A stretch of DNA of 64,000 nucleotides from HXMU1420-13 sp024742815 (GCA_024742815.1 JANSXX010000015.1:1-64000); one strand, 5' to 3'. Numbered from the stretch's first letter, positions 16,456 to 25,678 are shown. Made by a program: numbers and translations. The notes: generated by a model from the sequence alone, not told the origin.

Positions 16456-18738
16456 ATGTTAACACACATATCCCGACTGTTTACAGTCGTACTTTTTTTA
16501 TTTCTATTCAATTCTTCAACAGCGGCGCAAACCATCAAAGGAATAGTGCTGGACGCTGAAAACGGCGAGCCACTTGCCGGCGCAAATGTGGTATTAGTTT
16601 CAACAATGAGCGGTACCGCAACCGGTTTCGACGGTAGTTTTGAACTGGAAGCACGCCAGGGACAAGAACTACAAATCAGTTTTGTGGGCTATCAAACTCA
16701 GCTGATTTCAGCCGAAAATAACCTGCGCGTGTTGCTGGTACCAACATTAAGTTTGGAGCAACTCATTATCGAGGCGGTTAGAGCCGAAGACATCGACCCG
16801 GTTACACAAAGCACCATTTCCAGAAAAGAAATTGAGCGCGAGTATCAGGGCGAACAACCCATTTTTTACCTTGCAACCTTAACTCCTTCAATCACTTCGT
16901 ACAGTGAATCGGGAACGCGATTGTTTAATGGAGGACAAATGCGCCTGAGGGGAATCAGTCAGGAGCGGATAAACATCACCTTAAATGGTGTTCCGTTAAA
17001 TGATATGATCGATCACGGTGTATTCTTTTCAAACTTTACTGATATCAGCGGAAGTTTTGAGTCGGTTCAGGTTCAACGCGGGGTTGGAACCAGCACCAAC
17101 GGGGTTGCATCTTACGCAGGTTCTATCAACTTCGAAAGCGTAAATCTCGAAAACAGTGAGCAGGGTGGAAGCATTCAAACAGGAATCGGTTCGTTTGCTA
17201 CATCTCGATTAAATGCCAGTGCTCGTTCAGGGTTAGTCGATGATAAATGGGCATTTTATACCAACTTTAGTAAAATTCAGTCGGATGGATACCGTGATAA
17301 TACTTCCACCGATTCCTATTCTTTCTTTTTCTCGGGGGGATATTTTGGGGAAAAAGATCTGATTAAGATCAATGCATTTGATGCACGGTCAAAAAATGGC
17401 TTAGGGTATTTAGCCGTGGCAGAATCAGATCTTGCTGTTGATGAAACCATCAACTACTTAAACGAAAACGATAAAGATGATTTCGGGCAACGATTTGTTC
17501 AAATCCAGCACACTCGCTTGTTTTCAGAGGACTTCACAACAACTAGTTCACTGTATTATGGGGGAGCATCCGGGGATTATTTCTATACCTACCCGGACGG
17601 TAACGGAGGATTTGATCAGATAAATTATCCACTTCGCAACGATCACTATGGGTTGATGGTGAATGCCAATTATGGACTGGATGAGATAGACTTGACCGGA
17701 GGAATCCATATTTATCGTTTCGATCGAACGAATGAAGAGTCCGTAACTCCTGATTTCGAAAATCCTTATTACTTGGAAACATCTACCAAAGATGAAGTGA
17801 GCGCATTTGCACGAGCCGATTGGGCGACGGATAAGTTGTTGGTTACGGCTGATCTTCAAGTTCGAAGCATGGAGCTCAGCATTCAGCCGGATTATTCATT
17901 TTTGGGAATAGCTCCTGAAGGCGACATTGTAAAAAACTGGAGTTTTGTGAATCCACGATTTGGAGCAACTTATAAACTTTCAGATGCAACATCAGTGTAT
18001 GCATCGATTGGCAGAACAGGCCGTGAACCTACAAAAATCGATATTTTTGGTGGGTTTAGTTTAACAAACGATAATTACGCAGAAGCTCGATCAGATGATT
18101 TTGGTCCGGAATATGTAACCGATATCGAAGCCGGTTTAAAGGCTAATTTTCAGCGACTGGCAGTAGCTGCGAACTTTTTCTATATGGATTTCAAGGATGA
18201 AATTGCCCCAATTGGCGAAGTATTGGCGTTTGGAGTTCAGAAAAGAGAAAACATCGAAAGCAGTTATCGTGCTGGCATCGAGTTGGAATGGGCGTATGCA
18301 CCTATGAAAGAACTTACTTTTACAGGTAACGCCACAGTGATGCAGGCTGAAATCGAAACTTTTACAGATGCAAATGGTGTTGAGTTTCGAAATATCACCC
18401 CCATCTTCACGCCATCACTGCAAATCAACGAATCGGTGGAGTATATAATTGGAAATGGGTTCACTATAGGGCTTACAGCTACCTATCTAAGTGAGCAGTA
18501 TTTGACACTTGAAAATAATGCTAACGATGTTGTGCCAACCTCTTTTGTAACCGATAGTTTTTTAGCATTTGCATATAAAAATGCGGAGTTGAAGCTACAG
18601 ATAAATAACCTGCTTGATGAAACTTATTACACCAGCGGAGCTATGGTTGATGTGGACTTCGACGGAGTGAATGACGAACCCGGTTACTTCGTAAATGCCG
18701 GTCGTAATTTCTTTTTAAACCTGACCCTTAACTTCTAG
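16456..18738 (+). CDS. TonB-dependent outer-membrane receptor, predicted thiamine/TPP transporter
   Basis: 760 residues. Signal peptide (about 1-24), then a carboxypeptidase-regulatory-like beta-sandwich (TIKGIVLDAENGEPLAGANV), a plug domain at about 105-230 (MRLRGISQERINITLNGVP, then VQRGVGTSTNG) and a 22-strand-type barrel ending in NFFLNLTLNF, with the terminal Phe usual for outer-membrane barrels. The receptor imports a ligand using TonB energy. The TPP riboswitch immediately upstream makes thiamine or a phosphate ester the likely ligand; THI-box-controlled TonB receptors are known in Bacteroidetes. Translation is probably blocked when TPP is plentiful. No inner-membrane transporter follows; the next gene is convergent. 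Confidence 0.92.
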   Translation: MLTHISRLFTVVLFLFLFNSSTAAQTIKGIVLDAENGEPLAGANVVLVSTMSGTATGFDGSFELEARQGQELQISFVGYQTQLISAENNLRVLLVPTLSLEQLIIEAVRAEDIDPVTQSTISRKEIEREYQGEQPIFYLATLTPSITSYSESGTRLFNGGQMRLRGISQERINITLNGVPLNDMIDHGVFFSNFTDISGSFESVQVQRGVGTSTNGVASYAGSINFESVNLENSEQGGSIQTGIGSFATSRLNASARSGLVDDKWAFYTNFSKIQSDGYRDNTSTDSYSFFFSGGYFGEKDLIKINAFDARSKNGLGYLAVAESDLAVDETINYLNENDKDDFGQRFVQIQHTRLFSEDFTTTSSLYYGGASGDYFYTYPDGNGGFDQINYPLRNDHYGLMVNANYGLDEIDLTGGIHIYRFDRTNEESVTPDFENPYYLETSTKDEVSAFARADWATDKLLVTADLQVRSMELSIQPDYSFLGIAPEGDIVKNWSFVNPRFGATYKLSDATSVYASIGRTGREPTKIDIFGGFSLTNDNYAEARSDDFGPEYVTDIEAGLKANFQRLAVAANFFYMDFKDEIAPIGEVLAFGVQKRENIESSYRAGIELEWAYAPMKELTFTGNATVMQAEIETFTDANGVEFRNITPIFTPSLQINESVEYIIGNGFTIGLTATYLSEQYLTLENNANDVVPTSFVTDSFLAFAYKNAELKLQINNLLDETYYTSGAMVDVDFDGVNDEPGYFVNAGRNFFLNLTLNF

Positions 18739-18749
18739 TCGGGTAAACG

Positions 18750-18789
18750 ATGGGGTGACTTAACAGTAGTATTCCGTTAGTCATCCCAT
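18750..18789. terminator. Hairpin between convergent genes, likely bidirectional terminator
   Basis: ATGGGGTGACT (18750-18760) pairs with AGTCATCCCAT (18779-18789) over 11 bp with one G-U, between the TonB receptor (plus) and a CotH protein (minus). The following plus-strand bases are T-rich. The loop of 18 bases is long for an intrinsic terminator. Confidence 0.6.
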
Positions 18790-18797
18790 ATTTGTAT

Positions 18798-21119
18798 TTA
18801 TTTAATTAGACTCATTGTTTTGGATAACGACAGACCGGATTTAGTTTCCAGTCTGTAGATATAAATACCCGAAGCAAGTTGAGAGGCATTAAAACGAAGA
18901 GTGTGAGTGCCGCTAGCGTAAAACCCGCTAGCTAAAGTGAGAACTAAAGCACCGTTTATCGCATACACTTTTAGCGTAATTTCATCCGCTCGGTTTAACG
19001 TAAAAGAGAGCTCAGTGCTGGGATTAAATGGGTTTGGGTAATTCTGATGAAGAATAAATCCTTGTGGATCTTCAACCGAGATGTCATCAATTGAAGTTTC
19101 TCCGTTGTTTGAAGCGCCCGGTGTTGGAGCATCAAAAAATACAAAGCCACTAGCGCCGTCTTCTTCTCTTCCATACGAAATGTCGGTTTGCTGTTCGCCA
19201 TATGTAAATGCGTCAACAGCAATGATTTCATCTCCGTTTTTATGATATAAGCCCAAATCCTCACCCGATTTACTTAGCTTAAACGAAGCATGCATTGGGC
19301 CGTCTTCTTCGTCATCGTCAACCCAAATTAAGAGAAAATCCTTTGGCTGAATGACCGTATCAGGAAAAGCCCATTTGGTTTGATTAGCAAGATCATCGGT
19401 TAAGTAATAGCCCGATAGTGAGATTGCACTTTCCGTTGGATTATAGAGTTCTACCCAATCCGGAAAAGCACCCGATTCATCGGCAATGGTTGACGAATTA
19501 GAAGCCATAAATTCATTGATCAACAATCCTGTATTGGATCCGGCAAGTTCAATATCTATGGTATTTGAGGGATTAAAAGGGTAGCGTTCAGTTTGATTTT
19601 GTAGGTCTTCAGCCTCAACAAATACGGAAAATTCTTTTTGTACGGATGAAAGTGGAACAAGCGCAGTATAAAAACCATCTTCGGATACTTCATCACCTTG
19701 TTCGCCACTATCATGTAAAGGAAATGTTCCGTCGAGGTCGCCCGAAAAAGTGGCCGTAATTGTTGGAGTGTCGTCATCCATAACCTGAGCAATAATTTTT
19801 AAAACCGGCCCACTACCTGATTGTGTGATTTCCCAATCAAAGTTCTGAATTACTGGATGAATGTTAGTTAACTGAAGTTGCTGTTTCGCAGAGTTATATC
19901 GATTTGTGATGTATTCATTTAAGCCACTTTTAACATGCGCTCCTAAGGCTTCTGTGTAGGAATTATTGAAGTCTTCGATGGAATATCCGTAATCGCGAGT
20001 GCGATACATATCCTCTTCGGCTGCTGTTTGTATCATTGTTTTGAGGCGATCAATCTCAGGAAATAAAGTCAACTCATTAAAATGTGTATCCAACAAGATG
20101 TTGATGTAGTAATGCAATCTGTTTTTAAACTTAGGAATCGCAAAAAGCCGATCGGTGAGTGGGCGGTATTCATTGCTTCCCCAATTGTTGATATCCCGAG
20201 TACTCCAATCAATATTAAACCAGTCGATTCCAAAGGTGTTATCATAATCAAAAGGGATAAACTCGAAGACTTCGCTATTTGGGTTATGGTATAGATAGAA
20301 GTTGTTTTTATTGAACATGTAATCGTCCCACATTCCTGTAAGCATGTCCACAGCCATTACACGTAGTACGCCATCAACGTTTATGTATTCTCGAATTTGA
20401 TTTTCAAAGTCTTCATCGGAAGATTGAGAAAGAAACTTGATAAAATTAGCTAGGTCGGTGTAATCATCGATTTCTTCATTGGTTTTGAGTTCATAAATTC
20501 GCCGCCCATGAAGCTCTTTCTTATAATCATCAGGATTTTCACCTAAGTATGTCAAATCAGAAGGATATAATGATTTATACAAATTACCGGCATCCGACCC
20601 GAAACGATCCTCAACAAACTCATTGTCGATATGCTCTACATTCATGTAAAGTCCGTAGTACTCTTGATTGATGTACAGCTTCACATGATTTGAGCGTGGT
20701 GCTTTTACACCCAAGGCTGCGAAAGTGTCCCAGCTTAATTTCGATCGGATGATAGACGGATCGTTATGTTCTCCGTTGATATTCATCTTATCTAATCCCA
20801 AATATTCTCGCCCATCCACAAAGGTATCAAATGACACTTTGAAGGACTTTTTTTGGGAAGCTCGGGAGGTATTTCCACGAATGCGAAATCCGATGTTTGA
20901 TACCGTATCAGAAACGGCACCACGTGTAAGCACAAACTCGGCGGGGTACTCCACATCGCTATAATTGTTGATGAAAATGGAATCGAGATGCTCGGGATTT
21001 ATGGAGATGTGAATAGTGGGTAAGCTAGAGTCGTCAAATAACCAATCAGAATTCGATTGAGCAAAACTGTGATGAGTTTGAATAAGGATGAAAGTGGTGA
21101 GTAGAGCGAGTTTTTTCAT
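18798..21119 (-). CDS. CotH-kinase-like secreted protein with lamin-tail domain and T9SS tail
   Basis: 773 residues, signal peptide ending near SFAQ. The CotH-like domain covers roughly 30-440, with VKLYINQEYYGLYMNVEHID and the metal-site D-x-D in FIPFDYDNTFG. CotH proteins are atypical kinases that phosphorylate secreted or coat proteins on serine. A lamin-tail (LTD) beta-sandwich follows (LLINEFMASNSS, then FPDWVELYNPT, about 555-670). The last 85 residues are a type A T9SS sorting domain (QNYPNPFNPSTELSF, ending TMSLIK), so the protein should cross the outer membrane and be anchored or released. It is the last gene of a minus-strand group, but a terminator separates it from the DUF2911 gene upstream. 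Confidence 0.9.
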   Translation of the reverse strand: MKKLALLTTFILIQTHHSFAQSNSDWLFDDSSLPTIHISINPEHLDSIFINNYSDVEYPAEFVLTRGAVSDTVSNIGFRIRGNTSRASQKKSFKVSFDTFVDGREYLGLDKMNINGEHNDPSIIRSKLSWDTFAALGVKAPRSNHVKLYINQEYYGLYMNVEHIDNEFVEDRFGSDAGNLYKSLYPSDLTYLGENPDDYKKELHGRRIYELKTNEEIDDYTDLANFIKFLSQSSDEDFENQIREYINVDGVLRVMAVDMLTGMWDDYMFNKNNFYLYHNPNSEVFEFIPFDYDNTFGIDWFNIDWSTRDINNWGSNEYRPLTDRLFAIPKFKNRLHYYINILLDTHFNELTLFPEIDRLKTMIQTAAEEDMYRTRDYGYSIEDFNNSYTEALGAHVKSGLNEYITNRYNSAKQQLQLTNIHPVIQNFDWEITQSGSGPVLKIIAQVMDDDTPTITATFSGDLDGTFPLHDSGEQGDEVSEDGFYTALVPLSSVQKEFSVFVEAEDLQNQTERYPFNPSNTIDIELAGSNTGLLINEFMASNSSTIADESGAFPDWVELYNPTESAISLSGYYLTDDLANQTKWAFPDTVIQPKDFLLIWVDDDEEDGPMHASFKLSKSGEDLGLYHKNGDEIIAVDAFTYGEQQTDISYGREEDGASGFVFFDAPTPGASNNGETSIDDISVEDPQGFILHQNYPNPFNPSTELSFTLNRADEITLKVYAINGALVLTLASGFYASGTHTLRFNASQLASGIYIYRLETKSGLSLSKTMSLIK

Positions 21120-21130
21120 CCCGTAAAGGT

Positions 21131-21161
21131 AAAAAAAAAGGACGGATGAACCGCCCTTTTT
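21131..21161 (-). terminator. Intrinsic terminator after the DUF2911 gene
   Basis: On the minus strand GGGCGG-TTCAT-CCGTCC (one G-U) is preceded by A5 and followed by a run of nine T. It sits 14 bases after the DUF2911 stop codon and isolates the downstream CotH gene. Confidence 0.85.
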
Positions 21162-21174
21162 CTGATAAACTAAA

Positions 21175-21738
21175 TTAGTCGATCGTAATCGGGACCGCGG
21201 TTTTAGTGGTTCCCCAATGTAAGTTAAGATGAGTTTTTGTATCCGTTAACTCATCAAAATAAATGGCAAAACGCTCCATAAATGGTGCATCATTAACAGT
21301 TACCGCAGCAGGCACCCGCACTTGATCTTGTGATTCGTCGTAGCCATACGCTCCCCAAGCAGGACGTCCGTCATCTCTGGTTAGGACGTTATTTAAGATG
21401 AACGTCCAGTTTTCACCGGGAATGGTGTACAATGTGTAAGTGCCCGCAGGAACCGGCTCACCACCAAAGTTTACATCAGTAGAAAAGGTAATGGTCGAAG
21501 CTTCGTTTGCTCCGGTTCTCCACACTTCACCTGCTGGAGTAAGCGAAGAAAGTTCTCGACCTTTCAAACCGGGACGTCCATAAGTAACCGTAATGGTTGA
21601 ACTGTTAAATATGGTTTGGCTAACCATTGCATCAGGGCTCAATCCATTTGAACCGCCACGTTCCTGAGCGACGGAAGTATCGCCGGTCACGATCAAAGTT
21701 AGTACCGCTAAAGCAGCAATTTTTAAGAGAGATTTCAT
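21175..21738 (-). CDS. DUF2911 family exported protein
   Basis: 187 residues with a signal peptide ending VAQ at about 24. The DUF2911 signature is clear: ITVTYGRPGLKGRELSSL, then GEVWRTGANEASTITFSTD and PAGTYTLYTIPGENWTFILN. The fold is a beta-sandwich; no activity is established for the family. It follows the amidohydrolase gene by 15 bases and ends at an intrinsic terminator, so it is probably the last gene of a Wzi-like protein/amidohydrolase/DUF2911 transcript. Confidence 0.9.
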   Translation of the reverse strand: MKSLLKIAALAVLTLIVTGDTSVAQERGGSNGLSPDAMVSQTIFNSSTITVTYGRPGLKGRELSSLTPAGEVWRTGANEASTITFSTDVNFGGEPVPAGTYTLYTIPGENWTFILNNVLTRDDGRPAWGAYGYDESQDQVRVPAAVTVNDAPFMERFAIYFDELTDTKTHLNLHWGTTKTAVPITID

Positions 21739-21753
21739 AGTAGTGTTTTTTGT

Positions 21754-22869
21754 TTAGTCGTTGGGAAAAAGAGATTTATCAATGCCCGGTATAATTTTCA
21801 AAGCATTTTTGTAATACACCTTCTTAAGTACTTCATCAGGTAAATTCATTCCATACATTTTCCAAAAAGCGTGGCGTTTACGGAAATAATCGAAATATTC
21901 ATCGTCGCTCTCTAATACTCGGAAATAAGTATGAAACTCAACCGGTCGGTAAGTGTCTTTACCGAATAGAATTCGATCCTGATATTTGATAAAAAATTCC
22001 TGAGCAAATCGGGGTTGCCGACCTAATTCTGCGATAATAGCCGCCGTTTCGGTATACACATTCGGAAACTCATCGAGGTGTTCTCCTAAGCGTTGCAAAT
22101 CGTTAGCCATCCAACCAAAATGTGCATTGATGAAGGTTGTTTCCGGGTGTTTTCGAAATACATTCCATTGTTCCTGCATTACCACTTCCCAGCTCGGGTA
22201 TTTAGTAGAGTCGCCTCTGTGACGGCTTGGAAATTGCTTCATTTCCAGCCAGCGCTCATTCTTTTCGTCGATGGGTTCCCAGAAAACGGCCGGTTCTCCG
22301 GTATGGATGAGAACAGGAATTCCTAATTCGCCACATTTCGCCCAAACCGGGTCGATACGTGGGTCATCAGTTTGAATCCGATTTCCTTGGGAGTCGGTAG
22401 CAGTAAGTCCCAGGTTTTTGAAAATCTTTAGACCTCGTGCTCCATTATCGTAATCTTCTTGAAGTTGAGCGACTGTTCTTTCGGTCCAATCAGGATCGTC
22501 GATTCCATCAAAATTGATATTCGCAAAAATGATGAATCGGTTTGGGGCAGTTTTTTGTACGGCATCAGCCATTGCTGCAAGTTGCTCACCGGAACGACCA
22601 CTAAGGTTTACAAGCACTTGCAAATTCAAGCTGTCCATCTCAGCTACAGTCTGATTCAAATCCATGGTTGCCATTCGCCACAAATGGCTGTGAACATCCA
22701 CATACGGATACTTGGCACGTACAACTTCTTCGCCCGGAATGATAAGAGTGGAAGTGGGTTCGTACTCTTCAAAACTCATGGTCACTTCAGAATGATCATG
22801 ATCTTGGGCTAATACCGGAGCAGAGAGCAGTAAAAAAGTAAAGCCGAAAAGGAAAGTTATGTGCTTCAT
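21754..22869 (-). CDS. Exported amidohydrolase-family metal-dependent hydrolase
   Basis: 371 residues with a signal peptide (about 1-21). The TIM-barrel amidohydrolase (PF04909-type) metal motifs are present: VDVHSHLWRM near 52-61, PVLIHTGEP, FINAHFGWM and the late Asp in ILFGKDTYRP. The family hydrolyses or decarboxylates small cyclic or aromatic compounds; export to the periplasm is less common but frequent in Bacteroidetes. Its start codon shares a base with the stop of the upstream Wzi-like gene (TAATG), which indicates coupled translation. Substrate unknown. Confidence 0.88.
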   Translation of the reverse strand: MKHITFLFGFTFLLLSAPVLAQDHDHSEVTMSFEEYEPTSTLIIPGEEVVRAKYPYVDVHSHLWRMATMDLNQTVAEMDSLNLQVLVNLSGRSGEQLAAMADAVQKTAPNRFIIFANINFDGIDDPDWTERTVAQLQEDYDNGARGLKIFKNLGLTATDSQGNRIQTDDPRIDPVWAKCGELGIPVLIHTGEPAVFWEPIDEKNERWLEMKQFPSRHRGDSTKYPSWEVVMQEQWNVFRKHPETTFINAHFGWMANDLQRLGEHLDEFPNVYTETAAIIAELGRQPRFAQEFFIKYQDRILFGKDTYRPVEFHTYFRVLESDDEYFDYFRKRHAFWKMYGMNLPDEVLKKVYYKNALKIIPGIDKSLFPND

Positions 22870-24617
22870 TAGAATGCCTTGTTAACTATTGGAATTTTGT
22901 TGATAAAGCGCTGAACTCCAGGATAAAAATACACTTCCAAGCCACCGAGTAGCATGTCAAAATCGTCAATTTGATCCCCTTCGATCATCATTCTTTTTCG
23001 ATAATCAGCAAACACTTTTATACCTCTGAACGGCTCAACCTCAAACTTAAACCGGAATGTATTCCATCGGTGGATGTCGCCTGAAAATAAAAGAACAGTA
23101 TCTTCACCGCTAGTTTGGCGCCCTTCAAATAGATCGCCACCAACATCTTGTAATAAAAAACCATTTGAATCAACTATGTTGTAGCCCTTTTTAGCATTGG
23201 CTAAAGAAAATTCAAAAAAGGATCGCCAGGGTAGCCACTGTCTTATTGAAATAAAATACTGTCTTGAATTTGGCCCAATACTGGGGCCAAGTGGTGAATC
23301 GAAGTCTGAGTAAGTGTTTAGATAGAATTTATGAGTATAAAAATATGGGTCAATTTGAGAGAACTCAGCATTTAAAATAGTTGATGTAGGCAAAGTTAAA
23401 TTCATCCCAAATTGATAACTAACTACAGATACATCCCTATCGCGTTTATTTGTGGGTACAAAAATATCACTAAACGACCAGAGATCGTCAATTCCTATAG
23501 TTGAATACAATTCTAAGTTACGAAGAGGCCTTATCGTCCCGTCAAAGAACCAGATAGGATTATCTTTGTCATTTGTTTCAAATTCACCAAGCCGTAAGGG
23601 AAAAAGGGGGTTTAAATAAGTTAATTCAATTGGTCGATTGGAATACGTAAGTGATTCTGTAAATGCCATTGAGATCCATGGGGCTGGAGTAAGCTGGATT
23701 CTACGTAATGCAAACCATTTTTGGGGAGATACCCTGCTAATTACGCCAGGAAAACCCTCTAATGTTACTTGTGTAGGTTCTGTACTTAGTGCTCCATGCA
23801 AGAAAGTGTATTGGAAATACTTAGAATCAAAGTTTACACGTAACCAATCGAAATTCCCCGCTTCTTGCCTTAGAATAGGCGCTTCATTACCTCTATTTCC
23901 TATAATGAGATCTCCGTTTCCAATATGAACACCTAATTGTTTATAACTAAAAGTTGCGAAAGCTTCTGCGTAAATAGTAGAGAGTTTTCCACGCTGTCTT
24001 CCATCAAATGTTTGACCCCATTCTGGATGGTAACGAAATTGACCGGCAGTAAATGAATATGGATTAGAAATTTCTGCATGCGCGCCAAGTGTATTGTAAA
24101 TAGTGCCGTAAGTGCGAAGTGTTTTGTAGGTGATGTCGGCTGCTTGGGCGTAATTATTAAGGGGGTCGTCAATAATAAGTGTTCCACCACCAAAAGAATA
24201 ATCAACCACCCAATGAATGCTATCAGAAAAGAACACGAATAAATGCGGTTCTTTATCGGAGAACAGGAATTCTAGTTTACTTTTTGCTGAGGATAAAATA
24301 TCATCTTCCCACCCCTGTAAATATGTCTCTTTAGAATCAATCTCTAGCTGTTCTACAGAAAACTCTTGTTTATACCACTTTAAGAGCCTTGCATCGATTC
24401 CATTTAGTTTTCCTGAATTTTCAACCTGTTGTAAGAAACCGTTTATTTGTTTTCGAGTAAGAGGCAGGGCTTCGTAGCTGTAATTGGTAATATTACCCTT
24501 AACACGTTGAAGATGTAACCACTCGTACACTTGATGACTAGCAGGTACTAACGACACTTGTGATTTTAATCCCGTAGAAAAAATTATACTAACTACGAAT
24601 ACTAAGAGTAATCTCAT
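22869..24617 (-). CDS. Wzi-like capsule assembly outer-membrane protein
   Basis: About 582 residues from the ATG at 24615-24617 (an in-frame GTG lies 9 bases upstream). A signal peptide is followed by a helical N-terminal region (SYEALPLTRKQINGFLQQ) and then a long series of amphipathic strands with many aromatic residues, typical of an outer-membrane barrel. The pattern matches capsule assembly Wzi family members in Bacteroidetes, which help to bind exopolysaccharide to the cell surface. No capsule genes flank it, so the capsule link is by family resemblance only. Its stop overlaps the amidohydrolase start (TAATG). Confidence 0.65.
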   Translation of the reverse strand: MRLLLVFVVSIIFSTGLKSQVSLVPASHQVYEWLHLQRVKGNITNYSYEALPLTRKQINGFLQQVENSGKLNGIDARLLKWYKQEFSVEQLEIDSKETYLQGWEDDILSSAKSKLEFLFSDKEPHLFVFFSDSIHWVVDYSFGGGTLIIDDPLNNYAQAADITYKTLRTYGTIYNTLGAHAEISNPYSFTAGQFRYHPEWGQTFDGRQRGKLSTIYAEAFATFSYKQLGVHIGNGDLIIGNRGNEAPILRQEAGNFDWLRVNFDSKYFQYTFLHGALSTEPTQVTLEGFPGVISRVSPQKWFALRRIQLTPAPWISMAFTESLTYSNRPIELTYLNPLFPLRLGEFETNDKDNPIWFFDGTIRPLRNLELYSTIGIDDLWSFSDIFVPTNKRDRDVSVVSYQFGMNLTLPTSTILNAEFSQIDPYFYTHKFYLNTYSDFDSPLGPSIGPNSRQYFISIRQWLPWRSFFEFSLANAKKGYNIVDSNGFLLQDVGGDLFEGRQTSGEDTVLLFSGDIHRWNTFRFKFEVEPFRGIKVFADYRKRMMIEGDQIDDFDMLLGGLEVYFYPGVQRFINKIPIVNKAF

Positions 24618-24673
24618 TGCAAACACTTTAATTAAAAGTGAGTAAAAATACCCATTCTACAGTTCTTTAAAAC

Positions 24674-24701
24674 AAAAAAGTCCGTTGTTTAAACGGACTT
24701 T
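24674..24701 (-). terminator. Intrinsic terminator after msrA
   Basis: AAAGTCCGTT (24678-24687) pairs exactly with AACGGACTTT (24692-24701) with a 4-base loop. On the minus strand the stem is followed by T6. It begins 9 bases after the msrA stop. Confidence 0.88.
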
Positions 24702-24709
24702 CAAAAAGG

Positions 24710-25336
24710 CTAAAAAGCCGGGTTATCTTTTAGAAGATAATCGAACTCTTTTTTGAATTTCTTCACTTTAGGTGCAATCACAAATGAGCAATACCCGGCA
24801 TTAGGATTATTCTCAAAGTAGTTTTGGTGATAATTCTCCGCCACGTAATAATTGGTAAGTGGCTCAATGGTCGTAACAATCGGATCATCCCAAAGATCGG
24901 AAGCATCTGTTTTCTTTAATGATTGTTCAGCGATGGCTTTTTGCTCATCGTTGTGATAAAAAATCACTGAACGATACATTGGACCAACGTCATTGCCCTG
25001 GCGATTTAAGGTGGTTGGATCGTGGGTGTGCCATAAAACTTCGAGAAGCTCCTCATAAGTAATTACCGAAGGGTCAAAATGTATTCGGGCAACTTCAACA
25101 TGACCGGTTCGCCCGGAAGTAACCTGCCGATACGAAGGGTTTTCTATATGTCCGCCGGAATAACCGGATTCCACGTGAACCACCCCTTCAACGAGTTCAT
25201 AAATTGCTTCCACACACCAGAAGCAACCGGCGCCAAAGGTGGCTTTTTCAATATTTTGAGTTTTTTCCATTTCCTGAGCTTGTAAAGTCTGTATTCCAAA
25301 TAAAGGGAATAAGAGTATGAATAAATATTTTTTCAT
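24710..25336 (-). CDS. msrA: Exported peptide-methionine (S)-S-oxide reductase
   Basis: 208 residues with a signal peptide ending LQAQ at about 20. The active-site signature FGAGCFWCVEAIYE carries the catalytic Cys. SGYSGGHIENPSYRQVTSG and VLWHTHDPTTLNRQGND are strongly conserved in MsrA. The enzyme reduces methionine sulfoxide in oxidised proteins, and the signal peptide places it in the periplasm. A further Cys near the C-terminus (GYCSFVIAPK) can act in resolving the disulfide. Single-gene unit with its own terminator. Confidence 0.96.
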   Translation of the reverse strand: MKKYLFILLFPLFGIQTLQAQEMEKTQNIEKATFGAGCFWCVEAIYELVEGVVHVESGYSGGHIENPSYRQVTSGRTGHVEVARIHFDPSVITYEELLEVLWHTHDPTTLNRQGNDVGPMYRSVIFYHNDEQKAIAEQSLKKTDASDLWDDPIVTTIEPLTNYYVAENYHQNYFENNPNAGYCSFVIAPKVKKFKKEFDYLLKDNPAF

Positions 25337-25417
25337 GAGTTCAATTTTCTAATGAAACTGTTCACAATCAAAATAACATTCCATGTTGCCCAATGTTGTA
25401 ACGAAAGTATTACAAAT

Positions 25418-25447
25418 AAAGCTCGCTTCTGTTAAGAAACGAGCTTT
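25418..25447 (-). terminator. Intrinsic terminator for tRNA-Leu
   Basis: AAAGCTCG (25418-25425) pairs with CGAGCTTT (25440-25447), extended by TTCT/AGAA inside. On the minus strand it lies 6 bases beyond the tRNA 3' end and is followed by TATTTG. Confidence 0.8.
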
Positions 25448-25453
25448 AATAAG

Positions 25454-25537
25454 TGCTCACGAATGGAGTCGAACCATCACGGGATTTCTCCCACACGCCC
25501 CTCAAGCGTGCGCGTCTACCAATTCCGCCACGTGAGC
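25454..25537 (-). tRNA. tRNA-Leu (anticodon GAG)
   Basis: The minus strand folds into a class II tRNA. The acceptor is GCTCACG/CGTGAGC (25531-25537 with 25455-25461), the D arm contains GGAATTGGTAGACGC, and the anticodon stem CACGC/GCGTG encloses the loop TTGAGGG, giving anticodon GAG, which reads CUC and CUU. A long variable arm (TGGGAGAAATCCCG) follows, with a T arm containing GGTTCGACTCC. No CCA is encoded. A terminator follows directly. Confidence 0.97.
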
Positions 25538-25573
25538 ATAAAAAAAGTCAATAAATCAAAACCGTCGAACGGC

Positions 25574-25678
25574 GCTCACGAAGCTATGTTGGATTCTCCC
25601 ATCCCGACGGTGAGTCGGGAAGCGTTTACCAATTCCCATGTTCCACGAAGTACTAAACGCAGTGGAAGCCACGTGAGC
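25574..25678 (-). pseudogene. Decayed tRNA-Leu copy interrupted by two palindromes
   Basis: The minus strand keeps both acceptor arms (CGTGAGC at 25672-25678 and GCTCACG at 25574-25580 on the plus strand), a D arm nearly identical to the neighbouring tRNA-Leu (25622-25637) and part of the variable arm (25591-25601). A palindrome TTCCAC...GTGGAA (25641-25667) is inserted after the acceptor, and TCCCGAC-GGTGA-GTCGGGA (25602-25620) replaces the anticodon arm. The T arm is lost. It cannot work as a normal tRNA. Confidence 0.75.

Noticed and set aside
25574..25678. Second working tRNA gene
   Set aside because: The T arm is missing, the acceptor and D arm are separated by a 30-base palindrome, and the anticodon arm is replaced.
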